This document shows, piece after piece, positions 1 through 6,722 of a stretch of 16,778 bases of DNA (its first letter is position 1; every line of letters starts with the position of its first letter). This DNA is from Lachnospiraceae bacterium (GTDB taxonomy: Bacteria > Bacillota_A > Clostridia > Lachnospirales > Lachnospiraceae): the NCBI GenBank assembly GCA_016291475.1, contig JAEEXJ010000071.1, forward strand, positions 1 to 16,778, written 5' to 3'. The notes under the pieces are model-generated. The model made no database searches and was not told the DNA's origin. It saw only the letters and a list, made by a program, of their open reading frames with translations. The position numbers were made by a program, and so were the translations under genes.

Positions 1-32
1 AAAAAAATTGAGGCTGAATTTCTTCAGCCTCA
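1..32 (-). terminator. Rho-independent terminator
   Basis: On the minus strand a perfect 10-bp stem (TGAGGCTGAA / TTCAGCCTCA) with the 4-nt loop GAAA is followed by a run of seven T. It lies 9 bases past the stop codon of the methyltransferase-family pseudogene and closes the two-gene unit that starts near 1270. Confidence 0.93.
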
Positions 33-41
33 GTCTTCAAT

Positions 42-542
42 CTATCTTCTCTTCCAAGGTATGCAGCGATTCACGCGTTTCTTGTATTCCGCATACTCAT
101 TGCCATACAGATCAAGCAGCCATTTCTCTTCTGTATTTATCAATGCCACCGTCATGATCACCCAGTCTATAACAGGAAAAATCAGCATCCAAACATTGTG
201 CCACATAAGAATTATTCCGGATAATGCTATCCACCATCCGCTGTACATCGGATTTCTCACCCATGCATAGATCCCCTTCGTCTGAAGTTTGTTTTCGGTT
301 ATAGATTCATCCATATCGGATTACAAGGCTCCGATAAACCAAACGGCAATACCAAGTACGATCAGCAATCCACCGACAATGCGGAATATAAGGATCCAGG
401 GGCTGTCCAGAATTCCTATCTTAAAAACATATCCGAACAAAATAATCCCAACGAGATTCACCATAGCCATTCCGTAAACTATGTACGGTCCGACACCAAA
501 CAGCGGAAGTTTCTGTCCTTCCTTCATAAAGTTCTTCAGCAT
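42..542 (-). pseudogene. Isoprenylcysteine carboxyl methyltransferase family protein, interrupted by an in-frame stop
   Basis: Two open segments lie in the same reading frame, separated only by a TAA at 321-323: an N-terminal part (542 to 324) and a C-terminal part (320 to 45). Joined, they give about 166 residues, a normal length for small bacterial ICMT/phospholipid-methyltransferase-like membrane proteins. The N-terminal part holds two or three hydrophobic helices. The C-terminal part has the family signature, GIYAWVRNPMYSG followed by a hydrophobic stretch, then TEEKWLLDLYGNEY and a terminal NRCIPW. The break falls between WFIGAL and SDMDESITENKL, where the family normally runs straight through. 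One substitution (for example AAA to TAA) explains it. The start at 542 is chosen because AAAGGAA lies 9 bases upstream; the 93 bases of open frame before it overlap the preceding gene. It sits 17 bases after the DUF6796-like gene, so the two are probably one unit. It could be a true pseudogene, a sequencing error, or a short readthrough case. The C-terminal part lacks a recognisable ribosome binding site. Confidence 0.85.
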
Positions 543-559
543 ACAAACCGGTTCCTTTC

Positions 560-1192
560 TTATAGCCCTATTGCATATATGATGATTGCGGCAAGATAAT
601 AAACGATAAAAACAATATTTGAAAAGCCTCCGCACAGGATCATGTGCAATCCTTTCGGAAGCTTACGTGACAACGGCTTCAGAAGATACAAAGCTCCGGG
701 GGACAATACAGCAATCCATACCGGGAATACTGTTTTTTCCAGCACGATCAGAACTATCAATGCAAGCAATCCCAATCCTTCACCAAGATATAGGATGATA
801 GGTAACTTCTGAAAGTACTTCAGTACGATATCGAGATCTTTCCTCTGATCATCTGCTCCAAGCAGTCCCAGATATGCACAATGGCTATGGTAAGCTCCTC
901 CTGCGATGATTCCCATGCAGCTTAAAAGGAATGCTGCAAATGCTACTTTGTGCAACGACTCATCCGTAATAAGAACAATATGGTAGAAACCGATGCAATA
1001 TAAAAATGCTGCGACCGGTCCTATCCATCCTCCTATCATTACACGTATCGGAGGCAGATTCTTCATAATGTTTATGATCGGATCCAGTGTTCCATCGTGT
1101 TTAAAATCATTCTTATCATAGTATAAGGTCATATCACCGCAGAACATCATTAGAGCTCCGATGAGACCTACTATTAATGTTGTTAATATCAT
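560..1192 (-). CDS. DUF6796-like multi-pass membrane protein
   Basis: A 210-residue protein with about six hydrophobic segments. It begins with a helix containing GLIGALMMFCGD and has a conserved-looking stretch at residues 48-70 (PIRVMIGGWIGPVAAFLYCIG). That layout matches the uncharacterised membrane family I recognise as DUF6796, although I could not run a profile search. A histidine/cysteine-rich patch, GGAYHSHCAYLGLLG, lies near residues 97-111. The start is well supported by AGAGGTG 4 bases upstream. It is the first gene of a two-gene unit with the methyltransferase-family pseudogene. Its promoter carries an operator-like inverted repeat, so a repressor may control it. Function is unknown. 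Confidence 0.8.
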   Translation of the reverse strand: MILTTLIVGLIGALMMFCGDMTLYYDKNDFKHDGTLDPIINIMKNLPPIRVMIGGWIGPVAAFLYCIGFYHIVLITDESLHKVAFAAFLLSCMGIIAGGAYHSHCAYLGLLGADDQRKDLDIVLKYFQKLPIILYLGEGLGLLALIVLIVLEKTVFPVWIAVLSPGALYLLKPLSRKLPKGLHMILCGGFSNIVFIVYYLAAIIIYAIGL

Positions 1193-1245
1193 TTTTCACC
1201 TCTTTATTCCTGTCAGGCTTACTTCATTGGAAGATTGCTTTATGT

Positions 1246-1299
1246 GTTAGTCAGTGCTAACCCAACTGATATTATATATATATCCTGCGCATTTTTCAT
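1246..1299 (-). promoter_or_regulatory. Candidate promoter with operator-like inverted repeat for the DUF6796-like unit
   Basis: Reading the minus strand, TATAAT is at 1271-1276 and a weak ATGAAA -35 at 1294-1299, 17 bases apart. Just downstream, where transcription would start, is GTTAGCACTGACTAAC (1246-1261), with perfect 5-bp arms GTTAG/CTAAC. The position and 16-bp size fit a TetR-type operator. The regulator is not in the window, so the assignment is inference. Confidence 0.45.
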
Positions 1300-1302
1300 G
1301 TT

Positions 1303-1342
1303 TTTTTACAAAAAAACAGAGCGCCTTTATCGATGCTCTGTT
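1303..1342 (-). terminator. Rho-independent terminator after the esterase
   Basis: The minus strand has an 8-bp stem AACAGAGC / GCTCTGTT (1335-1342 with 1315-1322) around a 12-nt loop, followed by a T-rich run. It lies 14 bases beyond the esterase stop codon. Confidence 0.85.
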
Positions 1343-1356
1343 TCATTGCTGTTATT

Positions 1357-2271
1357 TCAGTCGAAGATACTTGTGATCCAAGCAATTCGCCTTTTGATAC
1401 ATTCATCCATCATCTTACTTTTCAAAACCGATTCAAATCCGTGACATGCGCCCTTGATATCATGAACCTCCACAGGCACCCCGTCCGATTCCAATCGCTT
1501 TGCAAATTCAACGCCTTCATCATGAAGACAGTCAAATTCCGCAACCTCAACATATGTACTCGGGAAATAATTTACGGATTCCGCTTCAGAGATTGATGCA
1601 TACTTAGCAGAGTCCCTATCCTTTTCATTAAGATACATATCCCAGAACATCTTATCGCAGCGTGAATCCCATATGGGTGTATCCGTAAATTTCTTCATGG
1701 ATTCTGTCTGCATTCTTTTATCAAGAACGGGATAGACAAGAAGAGCTCCCTTGGGAAGGGGAATATTCCTGTCATTTAGCATCATCGTTATCGCACATGC
1801 AACATTTCCGCCTGCACTGTCACCGGTAACAATGATCCTGTCCGGATCAATGTTTAGCTTATCCGCATTTTCCAAAGCCCAGATGTATGTAGCATAGCAA
1901 TCCTCTATGGCCACGGGGTATTTGTTTTCAGGCAGTAGCCTGTAGTCTGCAAATACAACTTTACAGTTTGCTTTTGAAGCATACCATTTTGCAACCTGAT
2001 AATGGGCCTGGGAAGGTTTCAATAAAAATCCTCCGCCATGATAAAACATGATACAGGGAAGCTTTTCGATGCATCCCTTAGGTTCGATAACAAGTGTCGA
2101 TAACTTCTCATCCTTGTAACCCGGTGTGATGAAACATGTAACCGTCACATCATCATCCGACTTGCATTTTAATCTCGAATACCCGGAATTAAGCAAGGGA
2201 TAGAAACGCGCTACAAGTGAACCACTGAGCATTCCAAGGCTTTTCAATTCTTCGTCTAATTTATATTTCAT
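1357..2271 (-). CDS. Alpha/beta hydrolase, hormone-sensitive-lipase (HSL) type esterase
   Basis: A 304-residue cytoplasmic carboxylesterase-type hydrolase, probably acting on short-chain acyl esters. The oxyanion-hole motif HGGGF is at residues 78-82. The nucleophile elbow GDSAGG (150-155) carries the catalytic Ser152. Asp247 in VAEFDCLHDEG and His277 in GACHGFE complete the triad in the usual order. No signal peptide is visible. Length is typical for the HSL (bacterial family IV) group. It starts 11 bases after the stop of a 41-residue membrane microprotein. Its own ribosome binding site is weak (GTGAG), so translation may depend on coupling to the small gene. The natural substrate cannot be read from the sequence. 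Confidence 0.93.
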   Translation of the reverse strand: MKYKLDEELKSLGMLSGSLVARFYPLLNSGYSRLKCKSDDDVTVTCFITPGYKDEKLSTLVIEPKGCIEKLPCIMFYHGGGFLLKPSQAHYQVAKWYASKANCKVVFADYRLLPENKYPVAIEDCYATYIWALENADKLNIDPDRIIVTGDSAGGNVACAITMMLNDRNIPLPKGALLVYPVLDKRMQTESMKKFTDTPIWDSRCDKMFWDMYLNEKDRDSAKYASISEAESVNYFPSTYVEVAEFDCLHDEGVEFAKRLESDGVPVEVHDIKGACHGFESVLKSKMMDECIKRRIAWITSIFD

Positions 2272-2282
2272 ATAAACTCACA

Positions 2283-2408
2283 TTACATCCCCAATACTTG
2301 TGAAAAGCCTACTATAATAAAAATGATCAGTACAATAACAAAGACTATTCCCAAGATCAATCTGGTATTTGTAAGTACCTTATTTATTTTTTCCAATATA
2401 TCTTCCAT
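2283..2408 (-). CDS. 41-residue single-pass membrane microprotein
   Basis: A short open frame with a polar N-terminus (MEDILEKINKVLTNTR), one roughly 20-residue hydrophobic helix (LILGIVFVIVLIIFIIVGF) and a five-residue tail. The start is exceptionally well supported: GGAGGTGAT, an almost complete anti-16S match, lies 6 bases before the ATG, and a promoter lies just upstream. It ends 11 bases before the esterase start, so the two are probably one transcript. I recognise no family. Possible roles are a membrane anchor or regulator, or a leader whose translation drives the esterase. The strong ribosome binding site together with a clean transmembrane pattern makes chance unlikely. Confidence 0.72.
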   Translation of the reverse strand: MEDILEKINKVLTNTRLILGIVFVIVLIIFIIVGFSQVLGM

Positions 2409-2442
2409 GCAGATCACCTCCATAAAAGATCTTTCAAGTATA

Positions 2443-2472
2443 ATTATATAATGCATGCCATAGTTTTTCCAA
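2443..2472 (-). promoter_or_regulatory. Promoter for microprotein-esterase unit
   Basis: On the minus strand TTGGAA (2467-2472) and TATAAT (2443-2448) are separated by 18 bases. Transcription would start about 25-30 bases before the microprotein ATG. It diverges from the promoter of the lipoprotein gene. Confidence 0.6.
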
Positions 2473-2532
2473 CCATACTCTTTTTCGGATTCTCTTTACC
2501 AAAAATGTGTCCATTTGTATATTTTTTCCGTC

Positions 2533-2538
2533 TATAAT
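2533..2538 (+). promoter_or_regulatory. -10 box for the lipoprotein gene
   Basis: A consensus TATAAT lies 36 bases ahead of the lipoprotein ATG. No good -35 hexamer is visible at 16-18 bases, so the promoter is either weak or uses other contacts. Confidence 0.5.
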
Positions 2539-2573
2539 GGTATAAGGACAGTTTAACACAAGGGAGTTAGCTT

Positions 2574-3680
2574 ATGGTGAAAAGGACAAAAACAATAATC
2601 AGCCTTTTATTCATATCTCTTCTTACTGTAAATCTCACTGCTTGCAAGTCTCAGGAAACAAATCTTCTTGCGGGATACTGCGAATACTATGCAGACGGAG
2701 GACTGTACAATTTTGTTGAGTATACATACGAATGCGATAAATACGGAAATATTACCGTTGTTAACAAGTACAATAACGGATATCTTTATCAAACTACCGA
2801 AACAACTTATAGCGGACCGGGTAAACCTGTAGATGAATCTGTTTATGACGCTAATGGTACTCTTTTAAACTATAAAGAATTTGATGAAAACGGACTTCTC
2901 AAATATGAATCCGTATATGAATACGGGCAGCTTGACGAAAAATACGAATACAATTCTGAGGGGCTTATGATACACAAGGAAAGCACCTCTTATAATTATG
3001 TAATCGATTATGCTTATGATGAGGATGGAAATCTGTTAAGTCAGACCAATACCGAATATTATGAAAACGGAAACATTAAGTGGACTCTCAAGTATACATA
3101 TAATTCCGATGGTGATGAAATACTGAAAGAAAAGACCGATGAAAGCGGAAATACTACAGTTGTATCAGAGATGATAATAGAAAGGGAAGGTAATTCCGCC
3201 AGAACATACACATACAGTGAAAACAGGGAGCTTCGTTATTACGGAGAAAGAGAATATGACGATGCAGGTCATATTCTCTCTGATATATCCTATCGTGCTT
3301 CGGACGACAGCTTTTTATGCAGTTATGAATATACGTATGATGATAAAGGTCGCTTAATAGATGAAAAATCCGAAACCACCGGCAACTATGAATCCTTGTA
3401 TGAGTATGCTGACGATGGATACATGAATAAAGAAACCAGAATCTACTACAGAGCCTATTCATCCGAACCATACGGCGACAGCAGTTACATGGCAGAGTTT
3501 AGAACTACATATTTCTATAACGCAGACGGAGATGTTACAAGACAGGAAACCAGTATTTCAGGTAAACTCAGCACCTATGCCGTATATTACTATGAGTCGG
3601 TTAATCCCGGCATGTTCATGACATACGACTACAGAGATCCGTCCAGAAAGCTGGATGAAAGAGCATATATCGTTTATTAA
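2574..3680 (+). CDS. Surface lipoprotein with YD-like repeats
   Basis: A 368-residue predicted lipoprotein. A basic N-terminus and hydrophobic core lead to the lipobox LTAC, with the lipidated residue at Cys24, so it should be anchored outside the cytoplasmic membrane. The rest is a run of short, diverged units of the pattern Y-x-Y-(D/N)-x-x-G-(N/R/K)-(I/L), for example YAYDEDGNLLSQ, YTYNSDGDEILK, YTYDDKGRLIDE and YFYNADGDVTRQ, spaced roughly 20-40 residues apart. This resembles the YD repeats of Rhs/wall-associated proteins and YwqK-like beta-strand repeats; there is no C-terminal toxin domain. The start follows GGGAG by 7 bases. It is the only host gene on the plus strand. Its TAA overlaps the stop codon of the convergent membrane protein. 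Role unknown; a cell-surface binding or scaffold function is an inference. Confidence 0.82.
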   Translation: MVKRTKTIISLLFISLLTVNLTACKSQETNLLAGYCEYYADGGLYNFVEYTYECDKYGNITVVNKYNNGYLYQTTETTYSGPGKPVDESVYDANGTLLNYKEFDENGLLKYESVYEYGQLDEKYEYNSEGLMIHKESTSYNYVIDYAYDEDGNLLSQTNTEYYENGNIKWTLKYTYNSDGDEILKEKTDESGNTTVVSEMIIEREGNSARTYTYSENRELRYYGEREYDDAGHILSDISYRASDDSFLCSYEYTYDDKGRLIDEKSETTGNYESLYEYADDGYMNKETRIYYRAYSSEPYGDSSYMAEFRTTYFYNADGDVTRQETSISGKLSTYAVYYYESVNPGMFMTYDYRDPSRKLDERAYIVY

Positions 3681-4186
3681 TCGATTCGATTCTGCTTTGT
3701 GACATATATGTGTCCGACACCGAAAATAATACCAAATATGATCAGTAGAATGTGCAGCGATGTAATTCCACTCAATATAAAGATAATTGTCGGTATCACG
3801 GCAGGAGCAATCTGTTTTGGGTATTCAGGCTTTTTGAAATACAAAACCCATATTACTAAATAAGATACCAGCAGAATCAGATTTCCAAACAGATATGCAA
3901 GTAACGTAGCCACTGAGATGAAACCAAGCTCAAAAACTCCTATATTGAACACCATCAGGAACATACAGCCGTATCTGCCAATCTGCTCAAGAATAATCAT
4001 GATCTTGTTTTGGCATTTGTTCTCTTGGTCTTTAACCCTGATTGCACAGATTATATTCGGAACAAGTATCAATAGAACAATGATAAGTCCGAATATATTG
4101 ATTATGCTTTTCGTTCCCAATTCTCCCGCAAGGAATACGGATGTGGGTCCATCCGCCCCTCCGATTATAGATACATCATTACCCAT
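3677..4186 (-). CDS. Multi-pass membrane protein with an N-terminal GGADGPT (decarboxylase beta-subunit-like) motif
   Basis: A 169-residue membrane protein with about five hydrophobic segments. It opens with SIIGGADGPTSVFLAGELG, closely resembling the GGADGPT signature of the Na+-translocating decarboxylase beta subunit (OadB/GcdB). In that family the Asp lies in the ion path. The full beta subunit is more than 350 residues and its remaining motifs are not seen, so this is not an intact decarboxylase subunit. Rather it is a small protein that shares this element. GGAG lies 8 bases upstream, overlapping the previous gene's stop, and the intergenic gap is 5 bases, indicating translational coupling with the HExxH protein upstream. 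Its stop overlaps that of the convergent lipoprotein gene, and no terminator is visible. Function is not established. Confidence 0.75.
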   Translation of the reverse strand: MGNDVSIIGGADGPTSVFLAGELGTKSIINIFGLIIVLLILVPNIICAIRVKDQENKCQNKIMIILEQIGRYGCMFLMVFNIGVFELGFISVATLLAYLFGNLILLVSYLVIWVLYFKKPEYPKQIAPAVIPTIIFILSGITSLHILLIIFGIIFGVGHIYVTKQNRID

Positions 4187-4191
4187 TTATT

Positions 4192-4830
4192 TTACTCCGC
4201 ATTCTGTGCACACTGAATCATCGGATTATCAACCAGCTCAAGCGATATCCCGGGAACATCCAATCCCAAAAGCTTCAAATTTTCTATCGCTGTTTTCAGG
4301 AATGTTTCCGCGTTAGCAGAAGAGATTTCTTCACTGCATCCGACTGTCTCGGATTCTGATAGCGCTACACCAAGTTCGCGTGTAACATCGTTCAGATCAT
4401 TCTCTTTTTTCATCGCTTCAAGCACGCTGTTTAACTGAAAAAAGCCGTATGTCATTACATTATTGAGCGCTTCTGTTCCCCAAATACTTTCAAAGTAAGA
4501 AGTGAATGTCTGCCCCTGTGGAACAGGCGAAGGAACTTTATCAATAATTTCCTTAAGCATTCCTTCAAGTTCGCTAAGGCGATTTGTCTCACCAACATGC
4601 CTGTAATATGCAACAGCAAACTCGTTAACATACATCTCCTCTTCGACTTTAGACATATGTTTCCCGTATTTTTCTACGATGCAATGGCCTACCTCATGCA
4701 CCAAATTGTACCAATGAAAATACAGATCGAACTTATATTGTATGTTGTCCTCTCCAAAAAGAAATTTGTATCCGCTCTTCTGTTCTTCCGTTCCGGTCTC
4801 ATATCTGCCGGACACTATCTTATAATTCAT
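4192..4830 (-). CDS. Putative zinc metallopeptidase-like protein (HEVGH)
   Basis: A 212-residue cytoplasmic protein with a zincin motif HEVGH at residues 45-49, preceded by the hydrophobic, aromatic stretch FDLYFHWYNLV. Twenty-one residues after the second His comes EFAVAYY, where Glu70 could be the third zinc ligand, as in ImmA/IrrE-like and other gluzincin-type proteins. The C-terminal half is helical, charged and not recognised. No signal peptide. AGAGGA lies 9 bases before the ATG, and the previous gene ends 19 bases upstream. Coupling to the membrane protein downstream suggests a joint role, but no substrate can be named. It might be a housekeeping protein with a degenerate site, because only the HExxH plus one candidate ligand is visible. 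Confidence 0.72.
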   Translation of the reverse strand: MNYKIVSGRYETGTEEQKSGYKFLFGEDNIQYKFDLYFHWYNLVHEVGHCIVEKYGKHMSKVEEEMYVNEFAVAYYRHVGETNRLSELEGMLKEIIDKVPSPVPQGQTFTSYFESIWGTEALNNVMTYGFFQLNSVLEAMKKENDLNDVTRELGVALSESETVGCSEEISSANAETFLKTAIENLKLLGLDVPGISLELVDNPMIQCAQNAE

Positions 4831-4849
4831 AACTCCAAATCCTCTTATT

Positions 4850-5056
4850 TCACTTTTCTATATCACGTATAATTTTACTTATATACTCCGGCGTAACAGA
4901 TACTTCCGTATCAATCATTGGATAAACTTTGTTAAATTTCTTATCTTCCGTCATAATGTGAATTCTATGGCCTCCGTCCTTTTCGATTCTGACGAACCAG
5001 TAATATGTCTCGCCATCAACAACTATCTTACGTTTTCCTTTTGTATTTATTCCCAT
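4850..5056 (-). CDS. Conserved small protein, 68 residues, unknown function
   Basis: The ATG at 5054-5056 overlaps the TAA of the YcaQ-family gene by one base (TAATG), and AGGA stands 6 bases before it, so it is translationally coupled. The frame can be extended upstream to a TTG at 5092, but that would overlap the preceding gene by 37 bases and has no ribosome binding site. The protein is basic at the N-terminus, with a beta-rich core (DGETYYWFVRIEKDGGHRIH) followed by IMTEDKKFNKVYPM and a short C-terminal helix. I do not recognise a named domain. The core looks like a small folded beta protein, not a DNA-binding helix-turn-helix. Confidence 0.72.
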   Translation of the reverse strand: MGINTKGKRKIVVDGETYYWFVRIEKDGGHRIHIMTEDKKFNKVYPMIDTEVSVTPEYISKIIRDIEK

Positions 5057-6264
5057 TACTGTTCCTGTACTTTTACTATAACTTTTTCGCAATCATTGAA
5101 CTTGGCAAATCCTGCCAGTGTCTTTTCCAATGCCGCATTCATCTTTTTTGTTTGTCGAACTCCCTGTTCCCACCATAGTCCTCTTACTTCAAGAACTTTA
5201 TTCTTACGATCCGGAACAGCTTCAATGCGCCCGACAAAACTGTCTCCGAACAATATGGGAAGTGTGTAGTAACCATATTTACGTTTAACGGCAGGTGTAT
5301 ATATCTCCCATGAATACTGATAGTCCCATAGCGCAAGGATCAATGATTTATCCCACATGAGAGGATCCAGCGGAGCAATAAACGACATTCGAGGTTTAAG
5401 ATCCGCTTCGTCTGAGATTATTGAATCCATCAGTGGATTATCCTCAGACCTGTAGTAAAATGTCTGCTTTATTCCCTGAACTTCCACCGGGCATATTTTT
5501 CCTTGAGACATAAGTGTATCAAGAATTTGTTTACGTTTCTCCGCATTTATATCTATCCCGAGAAATGCTGTACTGTTTTTATCCCACAGAAGTCCTACAG
5601 CACCGATTCTTCGAAGCACACGCCAAGCTGTAAATTCTTCCTCATTCGTACAGGGATTTTTCGCATCAAGAATTGTCTCAGATAAATACTTCTCCGCAAG
5701 ATCGTAAAACTTTCTGCTTCCTTTTTTGTGATGAATGATCAACACTCCGTCTGTGTAAAGCTGTTCAAGTACAGATCTGGCAGCCTGAGATTTCTTATGC
5801 CAATTTCCGCTCCAATGCATTGACGAATGCCAATAAATCTCCCCTTCTATCGGAAGCGTATCGCTTGATACCGGACCGTTTTCTTTTATATATGCAACTG
5901 CTTTCTTCTCCAGTGCCTTAAGGCCTTTAAATGTTTTCCCAAGTTTCAGGCTTCGTTCTCTATACGATGAGAAATACGGCCAGTCTTCTGCCGGCCATAT
6001 GGAAAGTTCTTTATCGGCATAATCTACAAGCTTACGATCTTCATACAAAAGCTCTTGAAGCATCGTTTTAGAAAAGCCTTTTACTCTTGATTGAAGTGTA
6101 AGTTCCGCGTTCTTACCGCATACATCAACCGGATCATATTGGATACACCCTGCCTGACGGACATATTCGTATGCACCGTTCTTACCTATGAACTTATATG
6201 AACCTATCAAACCTTGTTTAGCAAGGATAAATCTTCGTGCTTGTTCCTTCGTTATTGTCTTCAT
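5056..6264 (-). CDS. YcaQ/AlkZ-like winged-helix DNA glycosylase
   Basis: A 402-residue protein of the HTH_42 family, which includes E. coli YcaQ and Streptomyces AlkZ. These proteins unhook interstrand crosslinks and remove bulky alkylated bases. The N-terminal MKTITKEQARRFILAKQGL and the region GCIQYDPVDV are typical. Gln42-Tyr43-Asp44 matches the Q-aromatic/aliphatic-D catalytic motif of the YcaQ subgroup, in contrast to the Q-x-Q of AlkZ. Later winged-helix segments include SIWPAEDWPYFSSYRE, HWSGNWHKKSQAARSVLEQL and the C-terminal FVGRIEAVPDRKNKVLEVRGLWWEQG, all characteristic. Length is normal. The start has no clear Shine-Dalgarno sequence and lies 8 bases after the upstream stop, so translation probably depends on coupling. 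Its last base overlaps the next gene. Confidence 0.9.
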   Translation of the reverse strand: MKTITKEQARRFILAKQGLIGSYKFIGKNGAYEYVRQAGCIQYDPVDVCGKNAELTLQSRVKGFSKTMLQELLYEDRKLVDYADKELSIWPAEDWPYFSSYRERSLKLGKTFKGLKALEKKAVAYIKENGPVSSDTLPIEGEIYWHSSMHWSGNWHKKSQAARSVLEQLYTDGVLIIHHKKGSRKFYDLAEKYLSETILDAKNPCTNEEEFTAWRVLRRIGAVGLLWDKNSTAFLGIDINAEKRKQILDTLMSQGKICPVEVQGIKQTFYYRSEDNPLMDSIISDEADLKPRMSFIAPLDPLMWDKSLILALWDYQYSWEIYTPAVKRKYGYYTLPILFGDSFVGRIEAVPDRKNKVLEVRGLWWEQGVRQTKKMNAALEKTLAGFAKFNDCEKVIVKVQEQ

Positions 6265-6272
6265 ATGTCAAC

Positions 6273-6476
6273 TTAAATTCTTTTATACTCCTCAGATACA
6301 TCAGCAAAAGAACGAATACCTTTTATGTAATCATCATAGGCATTCTCCGGATCTTTGCCGTGAAAAACCTTGCACAGCCCACACATATCACAGTCTGAAA
6401 TGCACGGATATTTCTCTTTTATAAACCCTCTTCGTTCCTCTTCCGAAGACACTTCGATCACCGGAGCATCCATCAT
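6273..6476 (-). CDS. Small CX3CX2CX2C protein (copy 2)
   Basis: A 67-residue acidic protein with four cysteines in CISDCDMCGLC (residues 25-35), then a segment ending DYIKGIRSFADVSEEY. The same cysteine spacing and the same DYI-x-G-x-R/K tail occur in the next gene upstream, so the two are tandem paralogues. The cysteines could bind zinc or an iron-sulfur cluster. Three in-frame ATGs are possible. The one at 6476 is preferred because GAGGT lies 6 bases upstream; the first ATG (6482) abuts that site too closely. It follows the upstream paralogue by 9 bases and precedes the YcaQ-family gene by 8. Confidence 0.75.
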   Translation of the reverse strand: MMDAPVIEVSSEEERRGFIKEKYPCISDCDMCGLCKVFHGKDPENAYDDYIKGIRSFADVSEEYKRI

Positions 6477-6485
6477 CCGCATACC

Positions 6486-6707
6486 TCACAGAATATTTCT
6501 GTCTTGACGATACTGTTCCATATATTTAGCGTTAATTTCTCTGATCTCCCGTTTTCCATCAATATAATCCTGATAGATTTCCCATGGGGAACCTCCGCCC
6601 AGCCAGCAAGAGGAACAGTTTTCGCAACCGCCTCCGCAATCCAATGACTGCTTTATTATGTCTTCACGTTCTTCACGCGTGGTGTCTTTGATCAGAATCG
6701 ATTTCAT
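6486..6707 (-). CDS. Small CX3CX2CX2C protein (copy 1)
   Basis: A 73-residue protein starting MKSILIKDTTREEREDIIKQ, with a cysteine cluster CGGGCENCSSC at residues 24-34 and a tail containing YQDYIDGKREIREINAKY. Clostridia commonly encode small proteins with this N-terminus and tail; I know of no assigned function. The four cysteines are spaced 3-2-2, suited to one metal ion or a peptide-maturation role. AGGA lies 8 bases before the ATG. It is 15 bases downstream of the GNAT gene and directly upstream of its paralogue. Confidence 0.8.
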   Translation of the reverse strand: MKSILIKDTTREEREDIIKQSLDCGGGCENCSSCWLGGGSPWEIYQDYIDGKREIREINAKYMEQYRQDRNIL

Positions 6708-6722
6708 ATACGCTTTCCTTTC

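Noticed and set aside
1235..1596. Plus-strand frames at 1235-1444 and 1333-1596
   Set aside because: They cross a terminator and lie antisense to the esterase, with no ribosome binding sites or recognisable motifs.
4850..5092. 80-residue version of the small protein starting at TTG 5092
   Set aside because: It overlaps the YcaQ-family gene by 37 bases and lacks a ribosome binding site; the ATG at 5056 in TAATG has AGGA upstream.
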